A stretch of 42,397 nt of DNA, taken from Rhizobium sp. Q54. Lineage in GTDB: Bacteria > Pseudomonadota > Alphaproteobacteria > Micropepsales > Micropepsaceae. The notes beneath the pieces are model-generated. The model did not search any database. It was not told the origin of the DNA and saw only the letters and a list, made by a program, of their open reading frames with translations. The stretch is from NCBI GenBank assembly GCA_945882615.1, contig CAMCWK010000026.1, positions 1 through 42,397 on the forward strand, read 5' to 3'. Positions 18,950 to 26,805 of this stretch are shown piece after piece (within the stretch, counting starts at the first letter, position 1; the number at the start of each line of letters is the position of its first letter). The translations under genes were made by a program, and so were the position numbers.

Positions 18950-20085
18950 ATCTCGAACAGTTTTTCGAAATGCTGCTCGACGTGAAAGACCTGGGCGTCG
19001 GCGGCGGCCAGCGCGGCGCGCGACTGGGCGGGGCGGTCGCCTGCCAGCAGCCGCAGGATGGCCGCGGCCGCATCCTGCGCGTCACCGGCGCGATAGGTCT
19101 CGGCATAGCCCGGACCGGCAAAGGTGGCCGAGGCGCCGGCATCGGGCACGATCAGCGGCGTGCCGGAACACAGGGCCTCCGCCAGCACCAGGCCGAAGGT
19201 TTCCGCCGCGCTGCCATGGATCAGCGCATCGGCGCTGGCCATCACCGTGGCAAGCTGTTCGGGATCGTTGATCTGGCCCGCGACATAGACATGGTCCGCC
19301 CATTGTGCCCAGCGTTCCACCGAGGCGCGCAGGAAGCCGTCGCCGACCATATACAACCCCACCTTGCGCGACTTCTGGGCCCGGCTGACCGCCTGGATCA
19401 ATGTGCGCAGCCGCTTTTCGGGATGATGGCGTCCCACCGCGATCAGCAGCGCGGCGTCTTCGTTCAGCCCGCAGGTCGCCAGCATCTCGCGCCGCGCCGT
19501 GGCGTCGTAGAAGCTGGGCGAGAACTTGCTGCGCTCCACGCCGAAGGGCGCGACCTGGATATTTTCCAGGCCGAAACCCGCAAAGCGCTGCGCCAGCGCC
19601 GGATTGGTGACGATGGCGGCGTCGTATTTGCTGTTGAGTCGGTTGAGGTAATTCCAGAAGAAGCCGAACAGCCGGTCCACCCGTTCCGGGCCCAGCAAGC
19701 CACCCAGGAAGGTCTGGGGATAGACCGCCACCGGATCGGCATGCATGAAGAACACCTTGGTAGCCGGTCCCTTCCAGCGCGCCGCCAGCCAGCCGCCGCG
19801 CCAGGGCGAGGAGCCTTCCACCAGGTCGGGCTGCAATGCGTCCAGCACCTGCCAGACATCCCTGGCGCGCCAGAACATGCGGTAGTTGCGGTCGAAGGGC
19901 AGGTGCGGGCTTTTCACCCAGGCGATGGTGCCGCCATGCGCCTGCTCCATGCGGGTTTCGGCGCCCGGGGCGATCACTGTCAGTTGATGGCCGAAACGGT
20001 CGGCCATCGCCAGCTTCTGGTTGATATAGCGCCTGACGCCGCCCCCGGTCGGCGAATAGAACTCGCAAACATCCGCGATCTTCAC
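18913..20085 (-). CDS. Glycosyltransferase, GT4-type
   Basis: A 390-residue GT-B enzyme with the opening MKIADVCEFYSPTGGGVRRYI, where the GGG motif is the phosphate-binding loop of GT4 proteins. The donor domain contains VGRHHPEKRL and the EX7E motif ETFGLVLAE. It resembles hexosyltransferases that modify lipid or surface glycans, but the donor sugar is not predictable. It starts in an ATGA overlap with the upstream glycosyltransferase (20082-20085) and its end runs 37 bp into the convergent GT22-like gene. Confidence 0.88.
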   Translation of the reverse strand: MKIADVCEFYSPTGGGVRRYINQKLAMADRFGHQLTVIAPGAETRMEQAHGGTIAWVKSPHLPFDRNYRMFWRARDVWQVLDALQPDLVEGSSPWRGGWLAARWKGPATKVFFMHADPVAVYPQTFLGGLLGPERVDRLFGFFWNYLNRLNSKYDAAIVTNPALAQRFAGFGLENIQVAPFGVERSKFSPSFYDATARREMLATCGLNEDAALLIAVGRHHPEKRLRTLIQAVSRAQKSRKVGLYMVGDGFLRASVERWAQWADHVYVAGQINDPEQLATVMASADALIHGSAAETFGLVLAEALCSGTPLIVPDAGASATFAGPGYAETYRAGDAQDAAAAILRLLAGDRPAQSRAALAAADAQVFHVEQHFEKLFEIYERIAAERSTR

Positions 20086-21239
20086 GAGGGAGCCCCAGCC
20101 AGCAGCGCCCGATAATAGCCCAGCATGCGGGCCATCGTCTCGTCCCAGCTGAAGGTCAGGGCCCGGGCCCGGGCCGCTTGGCCCATGCGCTGGCGCGTCG
20201 CGGCGTCGTTGGCCAGCAGCGATAGATTGTCAGCAAAGCCTTGCGCATCGCTGGCGTCCGCCAGCAGGCCGGTTTCTCCCGCCACCACCAGCGAGCGGCT
20301 GCCGGTGGCGTCAGCGCAGACGCAAGGCAGGCCCGACGCCATGGCTTCCAGCGTGACATTGCCGAAGCTTTCGCTGTCGCTCGGGAAAACGAAAATGTCG
20401 GACGAAGCATAGGCGGTCGCCAGCTCTTCGCCGGTCAAGAAGCCCGTGAAGATGGCATGGGGCAGTTCGCCTTCCGCAAAGGCGCGATCAGGACCGTCGC
20501 CCACGATCACGACACGGTGCGCAAAGTCGAGGCGGTTCAGCGCGGCGGTCAGCGTGTCCAGCCGCTTTTCACGCACCAGCCGCGAGACATGCAGGATCAC
20601 CAGCTCGGTTTCGCCGATGCCATGACGGCTGCGCCACTGGGCGCTGCGTTTCGTGGGTGAAAAGCGCGCCGTGTCGACGCCGCGCGGCCAGGGCTTGAAA
20701 TTGTCGGTCAGGCCATCGGCCAGCAATGTCTCGCGGGTGGACTGCGATGGCACATAGACTTCGCGGCATCGGCCATAGAAGCGGCGCAGAATCGCTTTCA
20801 GCAAGCCTTCCAGCGGCGCCAGATACCAGTAGTGCTTCAGATAGGTTTCGTAGCGGGTGTGGTAGGTGGCGACCGCGGGAATGCCGTGTTTGTGCGCCAG
20901 CGTCAGCGCGGCATGACCCAGCAGGTCCGGCACCGCGATGTGGATGATGTCGGGCTTGAAATCCAGAAGCTGGCGCTTGACGAACCCGGCCATGCCCAGC
21001 GCCAGGCGGTATTCGGGACGCGCGGGCAGGGGCAGCGACGGCACCGCGATGACCTCACCGGCATGGGCGAAGGCGGGTTTTCCGGCAGTGGGCGCGAACA
21101 CCTTTACCGCCACGCCCTGCGACAGCAGGTAGGCCACCAGCCGGTTCAGGGTGAGGGCGACGCCGTCCTGGATGAAATTGTAGGAACTGGTGACCAGCGC
21201 GACCCGCAGGGGTTCACTGGGAAGCCGTTCATGGGCCAC
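20082..21239 (-). CDS. Glycosyltransferase, GT4-type (MgtA/PimB-like), GTG start
   Basis: A 385-residue GT-B enzyme of the kind often annotated as GDP-mannose-dependent alpha-mannosyltransferase. Recognisable blocks are VALVTSSYNFIQDGVALTLNR, YHTRYETYLKHY, WPRGVDTARFSP, LHVSRLVREKRLDTL, and the EX7E stretch ESFGNVTLEAMASGLP. It lies between the alpha-oxoamine synthase gene upstream and a second glycosyltransferase downstream, all on the same strand, suggesting glycosylation of the lipid made by the former. The start is a GTG without a clear RBS, so the first 10 residues are uncertain. Confidence 0.88.
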   Translation of the reverse strand: MAHERLPSEPLRVALVTSSYNFIQDGVALTLNRLVAYLLSQGVAVKVFAPTAGKPAFAHAGEVIAVPSLPLPARPEYRLALGMAGFVKRQLLDFKPDIIHIAVPDLLGHAALTLAHKHGIPAVATYHTRYETYLKHYWYLAPLEGLLKAILRRFYGRCREVYVPSQSTRETLLADGLTDNFKPWPRGVDTARFSPTKRSAQWRSRHGIGETELVILHVSRLVREKRLDTLTAALNRLDFAHRVVIVGDGPDRAFAEGELPHAIFTGFLTGEELATAYASSDIFVFPSDSESFGNVTLEAMASGLPCVCADATGSRSLVVAGETGLLADASDAQGFADNLSLLANDAATRQRMGQAARARALTFSWDETMARMLGYYRALLAGAPS

Positions 21240-21242
21240 GAA

Positions 21243-22517
21243 CTATTCGGCGCTGCGGCGCAGCTTTTCCAGTTCACGCGCCACCACCGGAACGGTTTCC
21301 AGAATCTGTTCCTCGGTATGGTTGGCGGTCAGGAAGAAGCGAAGCCGCGCCGTGGTGGCCGACACGGCCGGGCGCACGATGGGCTGAACCTCGATGCCAT
21401 AGGCCAAGAGATTGTGCGACAGCATCATCGCCATCTTGTCGTCGCCCACGATCAGCGAGGCAACGGGGGATTCCTCGTCGCCGCCGACGGTCAGGCCGTT
21501 TTCGCGCGCCACCTTGCGGAAGAATTTGGCGCGGTCGCGCAGGCGCTTGGGGCGGTGCGGCTCGCGTTCCAGGATGTCCAGCGCCGCCATCGCGGCGCCC
21601 GTGTCGGCGGGCGACAGGCCGACGCTGAAGATCAGGCCGGGGCAGAGGAAGCGCATATATTCAATCAGTCCGGCGTCGCCGGCGATATAGCCGCCGCTGG
21701 AGGCCAGCGTCTTGCTCAGCGTGCCCATATAGACGTCGATACTGTCCACCGGCAGGCCGGCGGCTTCGCACACGCCGCGACCGGTCTGGCCGACGATGCC
21801 GAAGGAATGGGCTTCGTCCACCATCACCAGCATGTCGTGCTTTTTCTTGATCGCGACCAGCTTGGAGAGATCCAGGATCTGGCCATCCATGCTGTAAACG
21901 CCTTCGGCGACGATCAGCCCGCGGCGGAAATTGCCGCGTTCGCGCGTCAGCAGCGCGTCCAGCTCGTCCCAGTCGCCATTTTCATAGGTGAAGGTCTTGG
22001 CGCCTGACAGGCGCGCGCCGGTGATGATGCTGTTATGGGCGCCGGAATCGTAGATCACCGCATCGGGACGGGCGAGCAGGTGGGAGATAACGCTCACATT
22101 GGTGAGATAGCCGCTGATGAAGATCAGCGCGTCCTCCGTGCCAAGGAAATTCGCCAGCTTCTGTTCCAGCTCGCCATGCAGTTCGATCTGGCCGGCGACG
22201 ATGCGGCTGGCCGAGGCGCTGGTGCCATATTTGTCGATGGCGTTCTTGGCGGCGGCGATGACGGCGGGGTGGCCGTTCAGGCCCAGATAGTTGTAGCCCG
22301 AGAAACTGATCAGGCTGGCGCCGTCGCGGCGGATGACGCTGTGGCTGACGCCGTCGCGCGGGTGAAAGAAAGGCAGGTCCTGCCCGTTGATCTGCAGATC
22401 GTTGATGCGGCGGCGCAACGCCCGGTAACCGGCAAAATCGTCAACGACGCTTTTGCGTTCGGGTTCGTTTTCGGCCGGGGTGGCCGGTTGCTCGGCGGCC
22501 GCTAAATGGGTCGTCAT
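21243..22517 (-). CDS. Alpha-oxoamine synthase (serine palmitoyltransferase/AONS family)
   Basis: A 424-residue PLP-dependent fold-type I enzyme that condenses an amino acid with an acyl thioester, with loss of CO2. H161 in GAHNSIITG stacks on PLP in relatives, DEAHSFG gives D234 and H237, and K269 in MGTLSKTLASSGG is the Schiff-base lysine. Several segments (YGTSASASRIVAGQ, SVGLSPADT, RFFLTANHTEEQI) match the subgroup that also occurs as terminal domains of polyketide synthases, so serine plus a long acyl-ACP/CoA is plausible but not proven. A short N-terminal extension of about 25 residues is present. It heads the minus-strand run with two glycosyltransferases. Confidence 0.85.
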   Translation of the reverse strand: MTTHLAAAEQPATPAENEPERKSVVDDFAGYRALRRRINDLQINGQDLPFFHPRDGVSHSVIRRDGASLISFSGYNYLGLNGHPAVIAAAKNAIDKYGTSASASRIVAGQIELHGELEQKLANFLGTEDALIFISGYLTNVSVISHLLARPDAVIYDSGAHNSIITGARLSGAKTFTYENGDWDELDALLTRERGNFRRGLIVAEGVYSMDGQILDLSKLVAIKKKHDMLVMVDEAHSFGIVGQTGRGVCEAAGLPVDSIDVYMGTLSKTLASSGGYIAGDAGLIEYMRFLCPGLIFSVGLSPADTGAAMAALDILEREPHRPKRLRDRAKFFRKVARENGLTVGGDEESPVASLIVGDDKMAMMLSHNLLAYGIEVQPIVRPAVSATTARLRFFLTANHTEEQILETVPVVARELEKLRRSAE

Positions 22518-22928
22518 TGCCCCTCAGACTAATCTCTAGAAATTGCCCCCGCGACCAAAGCGGTCGGCGTCGGCAAAGCATAACCGGAAATCTATATGCC
22601 ACAACCTTCGCCATCACGGTAATTCTAAGTATCCGGCGCAAAAAAAGGCTTTCTGTCGGCTTTCTCCGCCCTGTTAAGCAGGGCCGGTAACGGAGTTCAC
22701 CTTCAAATCCTTCGTATTTTCCGGTTTCGGGCCGGAGAGCGCGTAACATTCGGTAGTATTTGGCCGATATACCGTCAGTTTCCTTGTACATGCCCCGGTC
22801 CATCGGCCGCGCCTGTACAGGCAAAAACCTGCGTCATAGTATCCTCAAAAGGGCGAAAAGCCGGATCCGTGGCCCTGAATCGGTGCGGTCGTCCGGCCGC
22901 GACACCCCACAGATTCGAAGAGTAAGCC
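22518..22928. promoter_or_regulatory. Divergent regulatory gap between oxoamine synthase and LptB-like genes
   Basis: This 411-bp gap holds no convincing gene and is less GC-rich than its flanks. It carries two perfect symmetric elements. GCCCTG-TTAAG-CAGGGC is at 22668-22684, a 6-bp stem without a T-run that is more operator-like than terminator-like. GCCTGTACAGGC, a 12-bp palindrome, is at 22811-22822, with another TGTACA at 22785-22790. A possible minus-strand promoter lies around 22570-22600 (TTGTGG, then TATGCT). Both flanking operons could be co-regulated from here; no regulator is identified. Confidence 0.45.
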
Positions 22929-23645
22929 ATGCTTTCTGCGCAGCATCTGGTGAAGGCTTTTGCCGGACGCCGCATCATCGAGGATGTGACGCTGCAGCTG
23001 GAGCGCGGCGAGGTTGTGGGGCTCCTGGGGCCCAATGGCGCGGGCAAGACCACCACCTTCAACATGCTGACCGGCATGGTGACGCCCGATGCCGGCACAA
23101 TCCGGCTCGACGATCATGACATCACCGCCATGCCTTTCTATGACCGCGCCCGCTTCGGCATCGCCTATCTGCCCCAGGCGCCCTTCGTGCCGCGCGGCCT
23201 GACGGTGGAACAGAATATTCAGCTGGTGCTGGAAGCGCGCCTTTCCGATACGGCCGCGCGCAAGGCCCGGCTGGAAGAGCTGATCGGCGAATTCCGGCTG
23301 GAGGAGCAGCGCCGCAAGCGGGTCGGGGAATTGTCCGGCGGCCAGCGCCATCGCTGCGAGATTGCCATCACGCTCGCCTGCGAACCCAGCTTCGCGCTGA
23401 TGGACGAACCCTTTGCAGGTGTTGATCCCCATGCCACCGAGGAGATCACCATCCTGATCCGGCATCTGGCGGAGCGCGACATCGGCGTCCTGATCACCGA
23501 TCACAAGGCGCGCGAACTGCTGGGTATCGTGGACCGCGCTTATGTGATCGATAGCGGCCGCGTGCTGGCGGAAGGCGAAACTGCCAGCATTGTTTCCAAC
23601 GATGCGGTGCGCCGCGTCTATCTGGGCGAGGCGTTCCGGCTTTGA
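22929..23645 (+). CDS. LptB-like ABC transporter ATPase (probable paralogue)
   Basis: A 238-residue ATPase of the LptB family. Walker A is GPNGAGKTT (34-42), the Q-loop Q83, the signature LSGGQ (135-139), Walker B FALMDEP with E160, and the H-loop H192. Compared with canonical LptB as I remember it, the TTTFYMIVGLV and PQEASIFRKLT segments read TTTFNMLTGMV and PQAPFVPRGLT, suggesting a divergent copy. It should energise the two LptF/G-like permeases encoded directly downstream with one-base and 4-bp overlaps. The likely job is extraction of a lipid from the inner membrane for delivery to the outer membrane. Confidence 0.88.
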   Translation: MLSAQHLVKAFAGRRIIEDVTLQLERGEVVGLLGPNGAGKTTTFNMLTGMVTPDAGTIRLDDHDITAMPFYDRARFGIAYLPQAPFVPRGLTVEQNIQLVLEARLSDTAARKARLEELIGEFRLEEQRRKRVGELSGGQRHRCEIAITLACEPSFALMDEPFAGVDPHATEEITILIRHLAERDIGVLITDHKARELLGIVDRAYVIDSGRVLAEGETASIVSNDAVRRVYLGEAFRL

Positions 23646-24994
23646 TGGCTTCTTCGGATTCGCCAATTCCCCCGGATTCGTCCGTGATCGGCGGTCCTGC
23701 TCCGGGCGCCGGACTGCGGGCGATGCTGCTGTCTTTTGCGCGCGGCGACTATGCGCGCGGCTTCCTGCGCAGTGTGCTGGGACAGAGTGTGGCGGTGATC
23801 GTGCTGATCGAGGCGATCTTCCTGGCCGAGCATTTCACCTGGGTGTTCAAGGACGCCGTGCGCCACGAAGCCGACCTGTTTGGCATTTCGCTGATCCTGA
23901 TGCTCACCAGCACCGAGATTTTCGACCTGGCGCTGGCCATCGCCATTCTGATGGCAAGCTATGTCACGCTGCTACGGATGCGGGAAAACCGCGAGATGCT
24001 GGTGCTGTTCGCCTCGGGCCTGGGTCCCTACCAGCTCAGCGCCCTGATCCTGGTGGTGGCGCTGGCGGGGCAGATGGTCAGCACCATCGGTTCGGGCCTG
24101 GTTGATCCCCTGGCGCGATACACCCAGCGCGCCATCCTGTTCAGTTCGGAGTTGAACTCCCTGAAGAAAGGGGTGGCGACCGGCGAGTTCTACTATTTTC
24201 AATCCTATGTCGCCTACGCCATGGATCATGTCAGGGACGGCGCGCCGCCGCCCACCGCGCCGGGCGCCGTGCCGGTGATCGATGCGACGGGGCAGGTGAC
24301 CCGCAATGACCGCACCCTGTTTGTCTATCAGCAGATCGCGCCCCAGACCTCGCGCGTCGTCACCGCCGCCCAGGCGCGGCTGGACGGACCTGACCGTTCC
24401 GGACGCATCGTCCTCAACCTCAATGATTTCACCTCGCACACCTTTGTCGACACCAATCCCGCCCCGGGTCCGGACGGTTCGGTGACCCGTCCCGATCCGC
24501 TCGGCAATCGCATGAGCGAGTTCAAGAACGTGCCGCGCATCAACATGAAGGTGCGCGACATGAGTCAGCTGATGATGGTGGATCAGCTGCTGCCGTTCAG
24601 CACGCGCGGCAGCTCCATTCCCGCCGAGCAGACTTTGTTCGAACAGTTTTTCGTGCCCGACAACAGCGGTATCGAAGCCCGACAGACCCAGATGCGCCTG
24701 CTGGCCGAGCGTTTCTCGCGCAGCCTGCTGGCCTTCCTGGCGCCGCTGGTGGCGCTGCTGGGGGTTGCGCTCACCACCCGCCTGACCAACTGGTTCGCAC
24801 TGCCGCTCTCATGCCTGGCGCTGATGTCGGTCAATCTGGCAGGCCAGTGGCTGATTACCGTCATCGGCGCCACCAGCATCACCAGCGCGATGCTGCCCGT
24901 CTTCGGCCTATATGCGGCGGTTGCCTGGCTGGTCCTGACGCTGATGGTATGGGGACATAACAGTTTCGTCCGGCCACAGTTGGGGCGCTCATGA
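23645..24994 (+). CDS. LptF/LptG (YjgP/YjgQ) family permease, LptF-like
   Basis: A 449-residue inner-membrane permease with the family layout: about three helices near residues 50-150, a large periplasmic beta-jellyroll-like domain from about 165 to 345, and three C-terminal helices. Family blocks include LLRMRENREMLVLFASGLGPYQL, the place where the cytoplasmic coupling helix contacts LptB. The N-terminus carries about 40 extra polar residues before the first helix, and the periplasmic domain has a 20-residue Pro/Ala-rich insertion; both are unusual for canonical LptF. The ATG overlaps the ATPase stop by one base. A TTG one codon earlier is a possible alternative. Confidence 0.82.
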   Translation: MASSDSPIPPDSSVIGGPAPGAGLRAMLLSFARGDYARGFLRSVLGQSVAVIVLIEAIFLAEHFTWVFKDAVRHEADLFGISLILMLTSTEIFDLALAIAILMASYVTLLRMRENREMLVLFASGLGPYQLSALILVVALAGQMVSTIGSGLVDPLARYTQRAILFSSELNSLKKGVATGEFYYFQSYVAYAMDHVRDGAPPPTAPGAVPVIDATGQVTRNDRTLFVYQQIAPQTSRVVTAAQARLDGPDRSGRIVLNLNDFTSHTFVDTNPAPGPDGSVTRPDPLGNRMSEFKNVPRINMKVRDMSQLMMVDQLLPFSTRGSSIPAEQTLFEQFFVPDNSGIEARQTQMRLLAERFSRSLLAFLAPLVALLGVALTTRLTNWFALPLSCLALMSVNLAGQWLITVIGATSITSAMLPVFGLYAAVAWLVLTLMVWGHNSFVRPQLGRS

Positions 24995-26223
24995 CCGGTG
25001 GGACCCTGAAACCGCGTGGCGGCCGGCCCATTTACCTGACGCCGTGGGGCGTGCATTCGCGCTACATGCTGAGCGCCTATTTGCGTCACATTCTGATGGT
25101 GGCCGGCGCCCTGATGACCATCGCGCTGACCATCGATCTGTGGCCGCAGGTGGCAGTGCTGAGCGCCGATCCGGCGCGCGGCGGTGCGTTCCTGATCTGG
25201 CATGTCGCGCGGCTGGCGGTGCTGCGGCTGCCCGATCTGCTGCCGCCGCTGCTCCCCTTCGCCACCTTCCTGGGCGTGGTGTGGAGCGAAAGCGCCTTCA
25301 CCGAATCGCGCGAAAGGCTGCTGATATGGAACAGCGGGCGTTCGCCGCTGCTGTGTCTGGTGCCGGCCGCGCTGGTGGGCGTGCTGATGGGGGGGGCGCT
25401 CTTTATCCTGGACGCGGTGCTGCGGCCGGCCGCCATCCATGTCCAGATGGCCGAAGCGCTGGGCCGCGAAGGTATCCGCCTGGACCGTAGCCAGAGCGGC
25501 GCCAATCAATGGATCGCCCTGCCCGACGGCGTGATGCGGGCGCAGATCGAATATGGCCCGCCCGTACGCCTGCGCAATGTCACCATCTACAAGCTGGACC
25601 GCGAAGGCCATCTGGCCGAAGTGAACACCGCCGCGACCGCCCGGACGTTGCCGGACCAGCGCTGGCTGCTGGAGAATGGCCGTTACTGGCGGGCCGATTT
25701 TGAAAATCGCGGAGACGTTCTTTCCACTGGCGAGACCAATGAGGAAGTCGAAATTCCCTTCCAGCAGCGCATCGTGTCGCTGCGCCTTGATCCGCTATGG
25801 CTGCACAACAAGGGACTGTCGCCGCAATATCTGTGGCTGTCGGAGTTGGGCACCCTGTCCGGGGCCGAGATCATGTCGCGCGACCTGAGCGGCTATCGCA
25901 CGCGGCTGCAGGCACTTTACAGCGGACCATTCTTCACCGGCGCCATGGCGCTGCTGGGCGCATCGCTCGCCATGCTCTTATTTCCCTATCAGACGCGCTG
26001 GCGCGCGCTGGTATCGGTTCTGCTGACCGGATACCTCGCCCATTTCGCCTTCAAGGCGCTCTATCTGGTGGGCGAGTTCGGATATATCCCGTCCATCGTG
26101 GCGGGATGGCTGCCGACGCTCCTGCTGATGTGCGGCGTGGCAGGGGTGGTGCTGACCATTCAGAGACAGCGCGGACTGGGTTTGCGGATGCGCGAAATGC
26201 CCAAATTCGCTGATGAGTCCTGA
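24991..26223 (+). CDS. LptF/LptG (YjgP/YjgQ) family permease, LptG-like
   Basis: A 410-residue membrane protein with the same topology as its neighbour: N-terminal helices, a coupling segment FTESRERLLIWNSGRSPLL, a periplasmic domain of about 170 residues and three C-terminal helices (GPFFTGAMALLGASLAML onwards). It overlaps the LptF-like gene by ATGA. Together with the ATPase this gives a complete B2FG-type complex, without LptC, LptA or LptD in the window. The start MTGGTLKPRGG precedes the first helix at about residue 28. The stop abuts the end of the convergent DUF4833 gene. Confidence 0.82.
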   Translation: MTGGTLKPRGGRPIYLTPWGVHSRYMLSAYLRHILMVAGALMTIALTIDLWPQVAVLSADPARGGAFLIWHVARLAVLRLPDLLPPLLPFATFLGVVWSESAFTESRERLLIWNSGRSPLLCLVPAALVGVLMGGALFILDAVLRPAAIHVQMAEALGREGIRLDRSQSGANQWIALPDGVMRAQIEYGPPVRLRNVTIYKLDREGHLAEVNTAATARTLPDQRWLLENGRYWRADFENRGDVLSTGETNEEVEIPFQQRIVSLRLDPLWLHNKGLSPQYLWLSELGTLSGAEIMSRDLSGYRTRLQALYSGPFFTGAMALLGASLAMLLFPYQTRWRALVSVLLTGYLAHFAFKALYLVGEFGYIPSIVAGWLPTLLLMCGVAGVVLTIQRQRGLGLRMREMPKFADES

Positions 26224-26805
26224 TTACTTCTGCACCAGATGCTCGTGGATCGCCTTGCCGCTGGCGATATCGGTGCCGAAGATGTCCAGCTTGGGCACTT
26301 CGGGCATCAATCCGCCTTCCACCACATGCAGATAGACGTAAGACAGCTTGATGGTGTGTTTGCCCGCCTGCATCAACGCCTGGGGTTTGCCCGCCGCGTC
26401 GAGATTCAGTGTAATGCGGCGTTCGGGCAGGGCGGCGATGGTGAAGGTCGTCACGCCGTTCTGGTCGGTCCGGGCCTGCTTGACCCCATAGGCCATCATT
26501 CGTTCGATGAAGTTCAGCGGCTGCCTGCTGCCGTCGATGTTGAACTTGCGCCAGAAGCCTTCCACCGGTTCGCGGCGGTCGGGCATGCCCTTGGCGTCGA
26601 GCCGGGCGGCATAGATCACCGTGTTCGAATTGGGTGAGCGCTGGACATAGAAAAGCTGGTTGGGCTCATCCGGCCGCTTGAACTCCGGGCGCATCTGGGT
26701 GATCTCGGCGCTTTGCGTAATGGTGCTGGTGAATTCGCGCGCCTGCGCCCCGCCACACAGTGCCAGCGCCACAACAAAAGCCAAAGCCGATTTTTTGAAC
26801 GTCAT
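26224..26805 (-). CDS. DUF4833 family exported protein
   Basis: A 193-residue protein with a signal peptide (MTFKKSALAFVVALALCGGAQA), so periplasmic. The body matches the DUF4833 pattern I recall: FYVQRSPNSNTVIYAARLD, PVEGFWRKF and LNFIERMMAYGVK. Function of the family is unknown. It is the last gene of the minus-strand set aldose epimerase, esterase, DUF4833 (ATGA overlap with the esterase), yet it also faces the Lpt-like genes, so either association is possible. A lipid-related periplasmic role is speculative. Confidence 0.7.
   Translation of the reverse strand: MTFKKSALAFVVALALCGGAQAREFTSTITQSAEITQMRPEFKRPDEPNQLFYVQRSPNSNTVIYAARLDAKGMPDRREPVEGFWRKFNIDGSRQPLNFIERMMAYGVKQARTDQNGVTTFTIAALPERRITLNLDAAGKPQALMQAGKHTIKLSYVYLHVVEGGLMPEVPKLDIFGTDIASGKAIHEHLVQK

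Noticed and set aside
22668..22684. GCCCTG/CAGGGC hairpin as a terminator
   Set aside because: No T-run on either strand and it lies upstream of both divergent genes, so it is treated as operator-like instead.
22441..22824. A 127-codon minus-strand frame in the divergent gap
   Set aside because: No RBS or motif, and it overlaps the oxoamine synthase gene in another frame.
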